Shown here piece by piece: positions 7,381 to 14,594 of a stretch of DNA of 15,213 nucleotides. The notes beneath the pieces were generated by a model, which was given only the letters and a program-made list of their open reading frames with translations, searched no databases and was not told the origin of the DNA. Origin of the DNA: Candidatus Solincola tengchongensis (GTDB lineage: Bacteria; Actinomycetota; Geothermincolia; Geothermincolales; RBG-13-55-18). How positions within the stretch are numbered: position 1 is the stretch's first letter; every line of letters starts with the position of its first letter. Position numbers and translations under genes: made by a program. The stretch is taken from contig JACVJH010000365.1 in NCBI GenBank assembly GCA_015711895.1, positions 1 through 15,213 on the forward strand, given 5' to 3'.

Positions 7381-7600
7381 TTCCTTGCTCTCCTCTTTCA
7401 TCGTCGCAGGATGTCGCTACCAAACGGAAATCTCGAATGCGTGCCGGGAAAAGCAACTAGTACAACTCCGGAAAGGCTCAGTTCGTTCAACCGTTCCGTG
7501 TGCACTGAAACACAAACGCCCGACCGGGGGAGGCCTCCACCGACCGTCCCTCACGTTTTAACACCTTCCCGGGCTTGTGATGGCCACGGCAACCTACGGA

Positions 7601-8551
7601 TCAATCCGATCGGTGGGTCTCGATCATCTGCTTCACCGCGTCGCGGCTGCTCATGCGCGGCCCCAGGCCCAGAGCCTCCTTCGTCCACTCCCCGGAGATG
7701 GTCCAGCGGTAGCGGATGAAATCCAGCATTCCGGAAGGGCCTTCGATGAGCGGGGCATGGAGCCTCCACAGCAGTTCCACCATGGGATAGGCCAAGAAGG
7801 GAGGAAGGGAGACGATGCGCTTCCCCGCCATCTCCGCCACCTCTTCGGGGCTCACCGTCCCCTCGCCGCAGGCGTGGAAGAAACCCTCCGCCTCCAGCTC
7901 CAGCACGCGCATGAAGACCTCGGCCACGTCGTCCTCGTGCACGAACTGCAGCTCCGGCCGGGAGTCGCCCACGGCGGGGAAGAAGGGGAGGCGGAGGATG
8001 AAGCGCGAGAGATAGTTGTCCACGTTGGGCCCCACAACGATGCACGGCCTCACGATGGCCTGTTTTATCTCCGGGTGGTCGTCCTTGAAGAGGCGGCAGA
8101 TCATCTCCACCTCGTACTTGTCCGAGGCATAGGTGTAATTGGGCATCCGCCGGGGGTGGTCCTTCTCCGTGAGCCACTCCGGGTTGTCGGGAAAGGCCCC
8201 GAACGCGGAGCTGGAGGAGGCCACGACCAGGTGCCGGGCGCCGCAAGCGGCGGTGGCGGCCAGGACGTTGCGCGTCCCGTTGACGTCGATGTCGTGCATG
8301 AGCCTCTCGTTGCGCAGGGGGTTGACGATGAAGGCCAGGTGCACCACCGTCCGAACCTCGTTGAGGACGAAGAGGTTGGTCAGCCTGGGGTCGCGGATGT
8401 CCAGGCGGTGGAAGTCCATCTTGGCGGATTGGTATCGCGGTGGGTTGAGGTCGATACCCAGTATCTTCTCCACCTTGTCGCTGCGGTCCATGAAGTGGAG
8501 CAGCCGGGAACCGATGTAGCCGGAACAACCCGTGACGGCGACGACGGACAT
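7601..8551 (-). CDS. NAD-dependent epimerase/dehydratase (extended SDR)
   Basis: This 316-residue member of the extended short-chain dehydrogenase/reductase family has a Rossmann motif GCSGYIG at 8-14, an acidic NAD-ribose residue D34 and a serine-rich catalytic strand (ASSSSAFGAF, 111-120). The YxxxK pair is Y141 and K145 (YASDK). The overall form resembles UDP-glucose 4-epimerase-like enzymes acting on nucleotide sugars or related substrates, but the substrate-binding C-terminal part is not diagnostic. I chose ATG 8551 because GGGAGGTG lies just upstream and the Rossmann motif begins at once; the frame remains open to 8635 without a ribosome site. It stands alone, divergent from the tetR operon. 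A CCGGCATTATGCCGG palindrome lies just upstream. Confidence 0.9.
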   Translation of the reverse strand: MSVVAVTGCSGYIGSRLLHFMDRSDKVEKILGIDLNPPRYQSAKMDFHRLDIRDPRLTNLFVLNEVRTVVHLAFIVNPLRNERLMHDIDVNGTRNVLAATAACGARHLVVASSSSAFGAFPDNPEWLTEKDHPRRMPNYTYASDKYEVEMICRLFKDDHPEIKQAIVRPCIVVGPNVDNYLSRFILRLPFFPAVGDSRPELQFVHEDDVAEVFMRVLELEAEGFFHACGEGTVSPEEVAEMAGKRIVSLPPFLAYPMVELLWRLHAPLIEGPSGMLDFIRYRWTISGEWTKEALGLGPRMSSRDAVKQMIETHRSD

Positions 8552-8571
8552 CACGCACCTCCCTGCTCTGC

Positions 8572-8586
8572 CCGGCATTATGCCGG
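8572..8586. promoter_or_regulatory. 15-bp palindrome upstream of the SDR gene
   Basis: CCGGCA (8572-8577), three bases, TGCCGG (8581-8586) is a perfect inverted repeat about 20 bp upstream of the SDR start, just before its ribosome site. It could be an operator or a small leader hairpin. A TATATT further up (about 8624-8629, minus strand) may be a -10 box but lacks a good -35. Confidence 0.35.
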
Positions 8587-8635
8587 CTTCCGGAACCGAG
8601 ACAGATAAATAAACGTACGAAACAGAATATACCAC

Positions 8636-9130
8636 CTAACGCCCCGCAGCACTAATCTTCAGGGCGGAACATCCAAAGACCACCACTTTCGTCCTACCGA
8701 CATTTCCCTTGTTCTGCAGGATGAAGGGTAATCTCTCAATTTCTCTTGCGAAGGGCGCTCTCTCGATTTTTTCCCACCTTAACACGCCCGCCAAAGCGAA
8801 AAAGCATCAGGCTTCCTCTTTGCGCAATGCCAGCTCTTCTTCTCCTCCTATCCCTCGACCCGTCCTCTCCAATACCTACCATCTTGCATGAGGGTCTTCC
8901 CGGTCCATTTTCGCCTGGTCGAGAAGGGAGGCTGTCATCCCGACAAATCCGTAACGTGCGTTTGCGCGCGCCGACGTTCCCATCTAAAGATGGCCTCTCT
9001 TCTGTAAAGAACGAATCCGCGCTTCCAGTTCAATGCAGGTGCGCACGTCGGAAAGTCCCTTTCAAAGGGCGGTATCTGGCAGCGTTTCGGTAGGCGGTCA
9101 GTTATTGAAAGTTATCAAGGGCGATTTCCG
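8636..9130. other. Gene-free stretch with short repeats
   Basis: I see no supported gene here. Visible elements are a 20-bp imperfect direct repeat (8723-8742 and 8750-8769, 16 of 20 identical, 27-bp period) built on GAAGGG, TCTCTC and ATTT blocks, and the palindrome CCCTTTCAAAGGG (9057-9069) about 70 bp before the tetR promoter. Confidence 0.45.
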
Positions 9131-9136
9131 ACGGTG

Positions 9137-9165
9137 TTGACCCGCAAAATCCATGATGCTATAAG
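9137..9165 (+). promoter_or_regulatory. Promoter of the tetR-desaturase operon
   Basis: TTGACC (9137-9142) and TATAAG (9160-9165) are separated by exactly 17 bp, close to the sigma-70 consensus. Transcription would start near 9172, about 30 bases before the ATG at 9202. The -10 box and start point are overlapped by the operator palindrome. Confidence 0.75.
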
Positions 9166-9186
9166 TTAGTTAATGTTAACTAACTT
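9163..9186. promoter_or_regulatory. TetR-type operator palindrome
   Basis: AAGTTAGTTAA (9163-9173), TG, TTAACTAACTT (9176-9186) is a perfect inverted repeat of 11-bp arms with a 2-bp centre. It overlaps the last bases of the -10 box and the predicted start site, and precedes the tetR gene by 15 bp. This geometry is typical of autorepression by TetR-family dimers. Direct binding is inferred. Confidence 0.75.
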
Positions 9187-9201
9187 CCATGTCGATTTCT
9201 G

Positions 9202-9888
9202 ATGGCCACTCGCGAGCTCGATACACGTGAACACGGGATGAAAAAGAGAGGCAAGACGGAGAGGGGGGAGCGGAGGAGGCAGATCCTCCAGGCGACGCTC
9301 TCCATCATGAAGGAACGAGGCCTGGAGGGCACCACCACCCGGCGCATAGCCGAACGGGTGGGGATCACCGAGCCCGCCCTGTACCGGCATTTCCGTTCCA
9401 AGAAGGAGATAATCCTGGAGGCCCTGGACGAACTCGGCCGCCTTCCTCTTCAGGCGCTGCTGGCTGTGGGCGGCGAGGAGGGGACGGTCCCTGAGCGCAT
9501 CCTGCGCATGAGCGAGGCTTTTTACGGGTTCGTCATGGACAATCCCGATGACGCCCTGCTGCTCTTCGAGGTCATGACCGCCGCCCGCGACCCCGACATC
9601 CGAGAGGCCCTGGGGGAGAGGTTCCTGGATTACATCCTGGTCATCTCGGAGATGTTCGAGATGGGCAAGCAGGAGGGCTCGGTCCGGGAAGATCTGAACA
9701 CCCTAGTGGCCGCCTGGCAAATCCTGGCACTGGCCGTGACGCTGGTTCACGCCGCTCTCATGGGGCTGGGGGACGTCCTGACCCGCGACAAGGCGCTGCT
9801 CGCGGTGAGGGAGATACTCAGGAACATCGTCGGCGACGCTGCCCTCCGCAGCAAGACCTCGGTTACGGAAAGGAGTGGTGAGGCATGA
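9202..9888 (+). CDS. TetR/AcrR-family transcriptional regulator
   Basis: The 228-residue protein has the standard TetR DNA-binding domain at about 24-72, with recognition helix region IAERVGITEPALYRHFRSKK (49-68). A helical ligand-binding domain with a long C-terminal dimer helix follows (about 100-210). It probably represses its own operon through the palindrome at 9163-9186; the inducer may be a lipid or isoprenoid related to the next gene's substrate, which is inference. The start is uncertain: ATG 9202 and ATG 9238 (giving a start at MKKRGK) both lack a strong ribosome site. I list the longer form, which leaves a leader of about 30 bases. The stop overlaps the desaturase start (ATGA), so the two are translationally coupled. 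Confidence 0.9.
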   Translation: MATRELDTREHGMKKRGKTERGERRRQILQATLSIMKERGLEGTTTRRIAERVGITEPALYRHFRSKKEIILEALDELGRLPLQALLAVGGEEGTVPERILRMSEAFYGFVMDNPDDALLLFEVMTAARDPDIREALGERFLDYILVISEMFEMGKQEGSVREDLNTLVAAWQILALAVTLVHAALMGLGDVLTRDKALLAVREILRNIVGDAALRSKTSVTERSGEA

Positions 9889-11363
9889 AGGCGCTGATAT
9901 TGGGCGGAGGGATGTCCGGCCTGGCCACGGCCATCAACCTCCTGGACCTGGGGCTGGAGGTGGAGCTGGTGGAGGCGGACGAGATATTCGGGGGGCGTGC
10001 CAGTTCCTGGAAGGATGAGGACGGGGACATGATCGACAACGCCCTCCACGTATTCTTCCCATATTATGCCAACCTGCTCAACTTCTTCCGCAAGATGGGC
10101 ATCGAGGACAACATTATCTGGAAACAGACCGAGTTCTATTATATGCAGGAGGGAGGCAGGGAAGCGGTGCTGCGTTTCGCCAACCTCCCGGCCCCCTTCC
10201 ACGCCGCGGCGGCCTTCTACACCCTTCTCAGGTCCTACACCGGAGTCCCCAGGTGGAAGCTCCTCTTCACCGCCGCGGGGATGGGCGGGGCGGTGATGTA
10301 TTCGGAGCGCAAGCTGGAGAAACTGGACGAGATGACCTTCGGGCAGTGGGCCGTCCGGCGCGCTCCGGTGGACGCCTTCCTGCCCATGGAACCGGGCATC
10401 AACGGGCTCACCTTCACCCCCTCCTGGATGGTCTCGGCCAAGGTCATGCTCAACTGGTTCCGCAAGGTGGCCGCCGACCCGGACAGCGCGCGTGTGGGCT
10501 TCGCCAACGGCGGCCTGGGAGACATCTGGGTGGGTACCTGCCTGGACTACATCCACAGCAAGGGCGGGAAGACCGAGCTGCGCAAGGCGGTCACCTCCAT
10601 CAACCTGGAAGGAAACCGGGTGCGCAGCGTGACCGTCAACGGTGAGGAAGAGCGCACCGCGGACCTCTACGTCTCATGCCTTCCCCCCTTCTCCCTGCGG
10701 CGGGTGTTGCCCCGAGAAGCCTTCCGATACCAGTACTTCCGTGACCTGTGGCACTTCCAGTACGCCCCCAGCCTATCCCTCCAGGTATGGTTCGACCGCA
10801 AGCTCACCGACGTGGACGTGACCTTCTTCTCCAACAACTGCATCTTCAACACTTACGCCGACCTCTCCAACGTGCTGCCCCACATCTTCACCGGGGGGTC
10901 CATGTTCGAGATGGTGCTCTCCCCCGCGGATCACATCGAGGGGCTCCCGGACGAGATCATCTTCGACATCGCCCTGGAGCAGATCCGTTCCCTCTTCCCC
11001 TCCGCCCGGGAAGCCCAAGTGCGCAAGTACAAGGTGGTCCGGGAGAGGCAGGGGGTATACCGACCGCTGCCGGGAATGGAGAAGCACCGGCCCTACCAGC
11101 GTTCGCCCCTGGACAACCTCTACCTGGCCGGGGACTACACCCGCACCCACGTCTCCTCGGGGGGCATGGAGGCGGCCATCTGGACGGCCAACCACTGTGC
11201 GGAGCTCATCGCCCTGGACAAGCTGGGGAAATCTCACATCCTGAACGTGGAGTGGAAACCCAAGAAGGGGCTGGTGCCCCTCATCAAGCCGGCCACCCGG
11301 GTGGGCGCGGCCCTGGCCGGGCTCGCCCTGGCCCGCCGCATGGTCAAGGGAGCCAAGCGCTGA
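9885..11363 (+). CDS. FAD-dependent phytoene-desaturase-like oxidoreductase
   Basis: This 492-residue flavoprotein of the amine-oxidase/phytoene desaturase group has a dinucleotide motif GGGMSG (7-12), ribose-binding E30 and the GGRASSW motif (36-42). NALHVFFPYYANLLNFFRKM (52-71) corresponds to the GLHIFFGAYPN region of plant/cyanobacterial-type phytoene and zeta-carotene desaturases and of HpnE-like enzymes. The C-terminal FAD motif is NLYLAGDYTRTHVSSGGMEA (411-430). It likely oxidises an isoprenoid or hydroxylated terpene, but no crtB/hpn neighbour is present to fix the substrate. The last ~40 residues are basic with a short apolar stretch (VGAALAGLALARRM), possibly a membrane anchor. The start overlaps the tetR stop. 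Its last 20 bp overlap the end of the convergent RCC1 gene. Confidence 0.88.
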   Translation: MKALILGGGMSGLATAINLLDLGLEVELVEADEIFGGRASSWKDEDGDMIDNALHVFFPYYANLLNFFRKMGIEDNIIWKQTEFYYMQEGGREAVLRFANLPAPFHAAAAFYTLLRSYTGVPRWKLLFTAAGMGGAVMYSERKLEKLDEMTFGQWAVRRAPVDAFLPMEPGINGLTFTPSWMVSAKVMLNWFRKVAADPDSARVGFANGGLGDIWVGTCLDYIHSKGGKTELRKAVTSINLEGNRVRSVTVNGEEERTADLYVSCLPPFSLRRVLPREAFRYQYFRDLWHFQYAPSLSLQVWFDRKLTDVDVTFFSNNCIFNTYADLSNVLPHIFTGGSMFEMVLSPADHIEGLPDEIIFDIALEQIRSLFPSAREAQVRKYKVVRERQGVYRPLPGMEKHRPYQRSPLDNLYLAGDYTRTHVSSGGMEAAIWTANHCAELIALDKLGKSHILNVEWKPKKGLVPLIKPATRVGAALAGLALARRMVKGAKR

Positions 11364-13719
11364 AGGCCTTCCGGATCCGCTCCACGCTGAGACCGCTCCC
11401 GGCGCGAGCCGCGGCCACGTCCGCCTCCGAGCTCTCCTCCGGGAAGAAGCCGATGGACTCGTGGCCGCAGGTGCGGTTGCCCCAGTACACCGCCCTCTCG
11501 CAGACGATGTTCGGCTTGTCGGCGATAACGAAGGTGGAGACGTCGTAGGTCTTCACGTAATCCCCCACGAATATGGAGCGGCGGGAGAAGGGGCCCATGG
11601 TGAAGCTCGGCCCTTTCACCGGTCCCTTGTCGGTCATGAAGAGCATCTCCACCGCGGTGGGCTCGTCGTAGGGGTTGCATGCCAGGACCCAGGTCTCGAA
11701 ACCTCCGTCGGTGCACCCTTCGGGCAGGCACCAGAAGTTGGCGGAATAGGTGACCCCCACGGAATCGTGTCCCCAGGTGCGGTTTCCCCCGTACATGGCC
11801 CGCTCGCAGACCAGGCAGGCGCTGCCGTCGGCAGTGAAGACCACCGTGGAGACGTTGAAGGCGCTCACGTACTGGTCCACCGGGTAGGACCGCCGGGTAT
11901 GGGGGGGGATGGTCTCATAGGGCCCCTCTATGACCTGGCCGTCGGCCAGGAAATACATCTCCATGCCCACGTAATAAGAAGTCGGGTTCTGCACCAGGAC
12001 CCAGGTCTCCATGTCCCCGGCGGTGGCCCCTTCCGCCAGAATCCACCCCTCGCCAAGCTCCGTGGCCCCCACGGAGTCATGGGCCCAGCGGCGGTTGTTC
12101 CCGTACATGGCCCGCTCGCAGACCACCATCCCCGTGGTGGAGGTGACTCTTGTGGACACGTTGTAGGTCCGCACGTACTTCGCGACCTCGTATGAGCGCC
12201 GGGTACGCGGGGGGATCTCCTCCCTGGGGCCCTCTAGGTATCCACTCTGGGTCTGAAAATCCACGCTGACCTCCACCGGGTAGGAGTTGGGGTTCTGCAC
12301 CAGTACCCAGGTCTCCATCCCCCCGTCCGTGGATCCCTCCGCCAGGTACCAGGTGTAGGCGGGCTCCGTTACGCCGATGGAATCGTGAGCCCAGACCCTG
12401 CCCGGCCCATACATGGCCCGCTCACAGATGACCGCCCCGTCATAGCTCTTCACCAGGGTGGACAGGTCGTAAGTGGTGATGTAGACGTGAAGGGGAAAGG
12501 AACGCCTGGATTGCGGGTTCAGAAGCTGGCCCTGCAGCTGCGGGGGGTTGAGGGCACCCTGGCCGGTCATCAGGGTGAGGTCCACGCTGACCGGAAAATC
12601 GTTGGGGTTCTGCACCAGCACCCAGGTTTCCATCCCCCCGTCCGTGGAACCCTCCGCCAGGAACCAGGTGGAATAAACCGAGGTCAGCGCGATACTGAAT
12701 CTATCTCCGGCGGAAACGGCAAAGGCGTAGCAACCCGGGGGAACCTGCCGCTCGCCGTAATCGTTTCTGCCCCAGGAGACCACACTCCCATCAGCCCTGA
12801 GTGCCAGACAGTGTCCGTAACCCGCGGATATGGCAACATACCCCGCGTTCGGCGCAGGTACCGAGCCGAACGTGTAGACATTGCCCCACATCACCACGCT
12901 GCCGTCCGACTTCAACCCCACGCTGTAGTTATAACCCGCCGACACGGCGATGAACCCGGAATTGGGGCTGGGGACATCGCACTGCCCGAAACCGTTGTAT
13001 CCCCAAGCCACGACGCTGCCGTCGGACTTGAGAGCCAGGCTGTGATTGATGCCCGCCGATACGGCGACGAAACCGGTGTTGGGCGACGGAATCTGTAAGA
13101 CGCCGTAGGAATTTGATCCCCAGGCCACGATGCTCCCGTCCGACTTCAGAGCCAAACTGTGGTAGTAACCCGCGGATACCGATATGAAGCCCGTGTTGGG
13201 AAGCGGGACATCACATTGATGGTAATAATTGTATCCCCACGCCACCAAGCTTCCGTCGGACTTGAGGGCCAGGCTGTGATGCTCACCCGCTGATATGGCG
13301 GTATAACCTGAATTCGGCGTAGGGACATCGCATTTCCCATACGAATTGTTGCCCCAGGCCACGATACTCCCGTCGGACTTCAACCCCAAGACATGATCGA
13401 GGCCCGCGTCGACGGCGATGAAGCCCTCATTCGGAGAAGGGGGAGTGCACTGGCCGCTGTTGTTCAACCCCCAAGCGAGAACGTGGCCACTCGCATCCGC
13501 AGCCGAAATGCCCGTATCGGCGCGGGTGGTAGTCCTTTTCCCCGGCCACGAGGACGACGGTAGCCCGAGGCAACAGACCGCGGAAAGCATCAAACCCAGG
13601 ACGGCGATCCCGAGGCTTGACGTTAGCTCGAGAATGGCCGATCTCCAAGTCCGTGCATACGCATGGCAGGGGGAAAAACGGTGAAAGATGCTCCTGCCCG
13701 TGCCCCCATGTGAGACCAT
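11344..13719 (-). CDS. Secreted RCC1-propeller protein with four C-terminal repeats
   Basis: The 791-residue protein has an unusually long N-region and a hydrophobic signal segment (about 34-53). Seven RCC1-type blades follow (about 79-346), each built on SAG..HSLALKSDGS.VAWG. Then come four ~100-residue repeats (352-451, 457-554, 559-657, 663-757), each with AEGSTDGG.ETWVLVQNPN, a PP..RRS.PV..Y motif, TY.VST.V and a CERAMYG...WAHDSVG end. A short charged tail (about 760-791) completes it. RCC1 propellers bind proteins; the repeats look like beta-sandwich surface domains, possibly DUF5719-like. It probably acts outside the cell in adhesion or envelope structure. The start is firm: AAGGAGG lies a few bases upstream of the ATG. 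SAVC does not fit a lipobox, so a lipoprotein is unlikely. The fourth repeat is more diverged (CLPEGCTDGG, ERAVYWG). Confidence 0.88.
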   Translation of the reverse strand: MVSHGGTGRSIFHRFSPCHAYARTWRSAILELTSSLGIAVLGLMLSAVCCLGLPSSSWPGKRTTTRADTGISAADASGHVLAWGLNNSGQCTPPSPNEGFIAVDAGLDHVLGLKSDGSIVAWGNNSYGKCDVPTPNSGYTAISAGEHHSLALKSDGSLVAWGYNYYHQCDVPLPNTGFISVSAGYYHSLALKSDGSIVAWGSNSYGVLQIPSPNTGFVAVSAGINHSLALKSDGSVVAWGYNGFGQCDVPSPNSGFIAVSAGYNYSVGLKSDGSVVMWGNVYTFGSVPAPNAGYVAISAGYGHCLALRADGSVVSWGRNDYGERQVPPGCYAFAVSAGDRFSIALTSVYSTWFLAEGSTDGGMETWVLVQNPNDFPVSVDLTLMTGQGALNPPQLQGQLLNPQSRRSFPLHVYITTYDLSTLVKSYDGAVICERAMYGPGRVWAHDSIGVTEPAYTWYLAEGSTDGGMETWVLVQNPNSYPVEVSVDFQTQSGYLEGPREEIPPRTRRSYEVAKYVRTYNVSTRVTSTTGMVVCERAMYGNNRRWAHDSVGATELGEGWILAEGATAGDMETWVLVQNPTSYYVGMEMYFLADGQVIEGPYETIPPHTRRSYPVDQYVSAFNVSTVVFTADGSACLVCERAMYGGNRTWGHDSVGVTYSANFWCLPEGCTDGGFETWVLACNPYDEPTAVEMLFMTDKGPVKGPSFTMGPFSRRSIFVGDYVKTYDVSTFVIADKPNIVCERAVYWGNRTCGHESIGFFPEESSEADVAAARAGSGLSVERIRKAFSAWLP
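11449..12666 (-). repeat. Four tandem ~100-residue coding repeats
   Basis: These are in-frame repeats of about 100-105 codons (12666-12367, 12351-12058, 12045-11749, 11733-11449). Two conserved tryptophan-containing blocks (ETWVLVQNP and WAHDS) and a conserved cysteine (CERAMYG) mark each unit. Divergence grows toward the C-terminus. They are also visible at DNA level, so assembly or recombination could change copy number. Confidence 0.85.
12682..13485 (-). repeat. Seven tandem RCC1 blades
   Basis: These are in-frame repeats of about 38-39 codons with the core HSLALKSDGSVVAWG. Seven units match a closed seven-bladed propeller, with the N-terminal strand (GHVLAWG) probably completing the last blade. 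The spacing is shorter than in eukaryotic RCC1 (about 50 residues), as is common in bacterial RCC1 proteins. Confidence 0.8.
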
Positions 13720-13836
13720 CTTTCCTCCTTTCTTCCTTCACCCGCGACACGCAACATGAGGTTTTGCTTCCCTCTTTGGACTGTGCGATGCGAAAGGAGG
13801 AAGCCTTCCCCATACGCCCAGCAAGTCACCACTCCA

Positions 13837-13854
13837 GCCGATTTTATTATCGGC
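13837..13854 (-). other. Leader hairpin of the RCC1 gene
   Basis: GCCGAT, six A/T-rich bases, ATCGGC form a 6-bp hairpin in the long (about 174 base) leader predicted for the RCC1 mRNA, some 40 bases from its start. It could affect stability or regulation; no riboswitch class is recognised. Confidence 0.35.
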
Positions 13855-13882
13855 CCGACATCCCTACTCTTGAGAACAGCCC

Positions 13883-13928
13883 GGTTACCGTTTGGTTACA
13901 TTTTACAGATGAGCTTATACGCGGTCAA
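13883..13928 (-). promoter_or_regulatory. Promoter of the RCC1 gene with GGTTAC direct repeat
   Basis: On the minus strand TTGACC (13928-13923) and TAAAAT (13905-13900) are exactly 17 bp apart, a strong sigma-70-type promoter with start near 13893. Just downstream, GGTTAC occurs twice (13883-13888 and 13894-13899) with an 11-bp period, one helical turn, around the start site. A regulator may bind there. Confidence 0.65.
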
Positions 13929-14392
13929 AAGAATCTCCTCAGCCTCGTATCAACGGCTTGAGGAACGGCGAACGCAAGCCGGAAGGACCTGACCGGGTTT
14001 TTCTTTATATCGAGCCTCTTTTGCTCAAACTTCGATTTCAGTCCTGTACACTCGAAAAAGCGGGCACCCGGATTCCGGCTTGCGAAAATATTCGAAACTC
14101 GTTGTCGTGCTCGGGAGAAAAGGTTCATCCCGATCAGCGTTGTCTCGCAGGCGATGGGACGTCACAAGAAAGGCAGTGGGGTGGCGAGGCTCTCATATGC
14201 TCAAAATCAAGGAGGTGGCATGCGGGCCGATCCGCGAAACGGTGAGCCATCGGGAGGTGGCGAGAAAAAGCTCCTGTTTCGCTTTCGCTTTTTCTTTCAC
14301 GTACCCTTATCCCTTTCCGCCTTCTCAAGGCGGAGGGGAGAAGGCTCGGTGCCGTGTCGTTCCGGTGTGTGCTTTTGGGATTGAAAAAGGTT
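13929..14392. other. Gene-free stretch with REP-like hairpin
   Basis: No gene is supported. CCGCCTT (14317-14323), CTC, AAGGCGG (14327-14333) is a perfect 7-bp hairpin flanked by a pyrimidine-rich left side and a GGGGAGAAGG right side, the form of an intergenic palindromic (REP-like) element. It lacks a T-run. A 54-codon frame starting at 14220 has a good ribosome site but reads through this element and looks spurious. Confidence 0.45.
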
Positions 14393-14522
14393 GAGAGACC
14401 ACCATATCATCCCGGTTAAACAAGGTGGGCAAACCTGCAGAAAGGGAGGGTCTCTCTTGCTGAACCGAACGAAATCATACTACGTCCGATTTCGGGAACG
14501 AATGGGATAGAGGACCGTTCGT
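14393..14522. other. Cluster of three inverted repeats (possible structured RNA)
   Basis: There are three successive pairings: GAGAGACC (14393-14400) with GGTCTCTC (14449-14456); CGAAATC (14470-14476) with GATTTCG (14488-14494); ACGAATGG (14498-14505) with CCGTTCGT (14515-14522, one G-T pair). All lie before the candidate promoter of the phosphoribosyltransferase. On the minus strand the first pair is followed by AACCTTTTT, as in a terminator. Function unknown. Confidence 0.4.
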
Positions 14523-14529
14523 CACCTCC

Positions 14530-14558
14530 CTGTCCGAAACAGCGGAAAATAATATAAT
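14530..14558 (+). promoter_or_regulatory. Candidate promoter of the phosphoribosyltransferase
   Basis: A perfect TATAAT (14553-14558) sits 36 bases before the ATG. The -35 position 17 bp upstream (CTGTCC, 14530-14535) is a weak match. Confidence 0.45.
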
Positions 14559-14594
14559 CGAGATAACGGCCGCACCGAAGCAAGGGTAATAATC

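Noticed and set aside
14220..14384. 54-codon frame with a strong AAGGAGG ribosome site.
   Set aside because: Its translation (FRFRFFFHVPLSLSAFSRRRGEG-type) is what a REP-like palindrome gives when read through; no plausible protein features.
14420..14466. Resemblance to the c-di-GMP-I riboswitch (GGGCAAACC, four bases, GAAA).
   Set aside because: The stem around GAAA does not pair, and the GACGCAAAGC segment and second receptor helix are missing.
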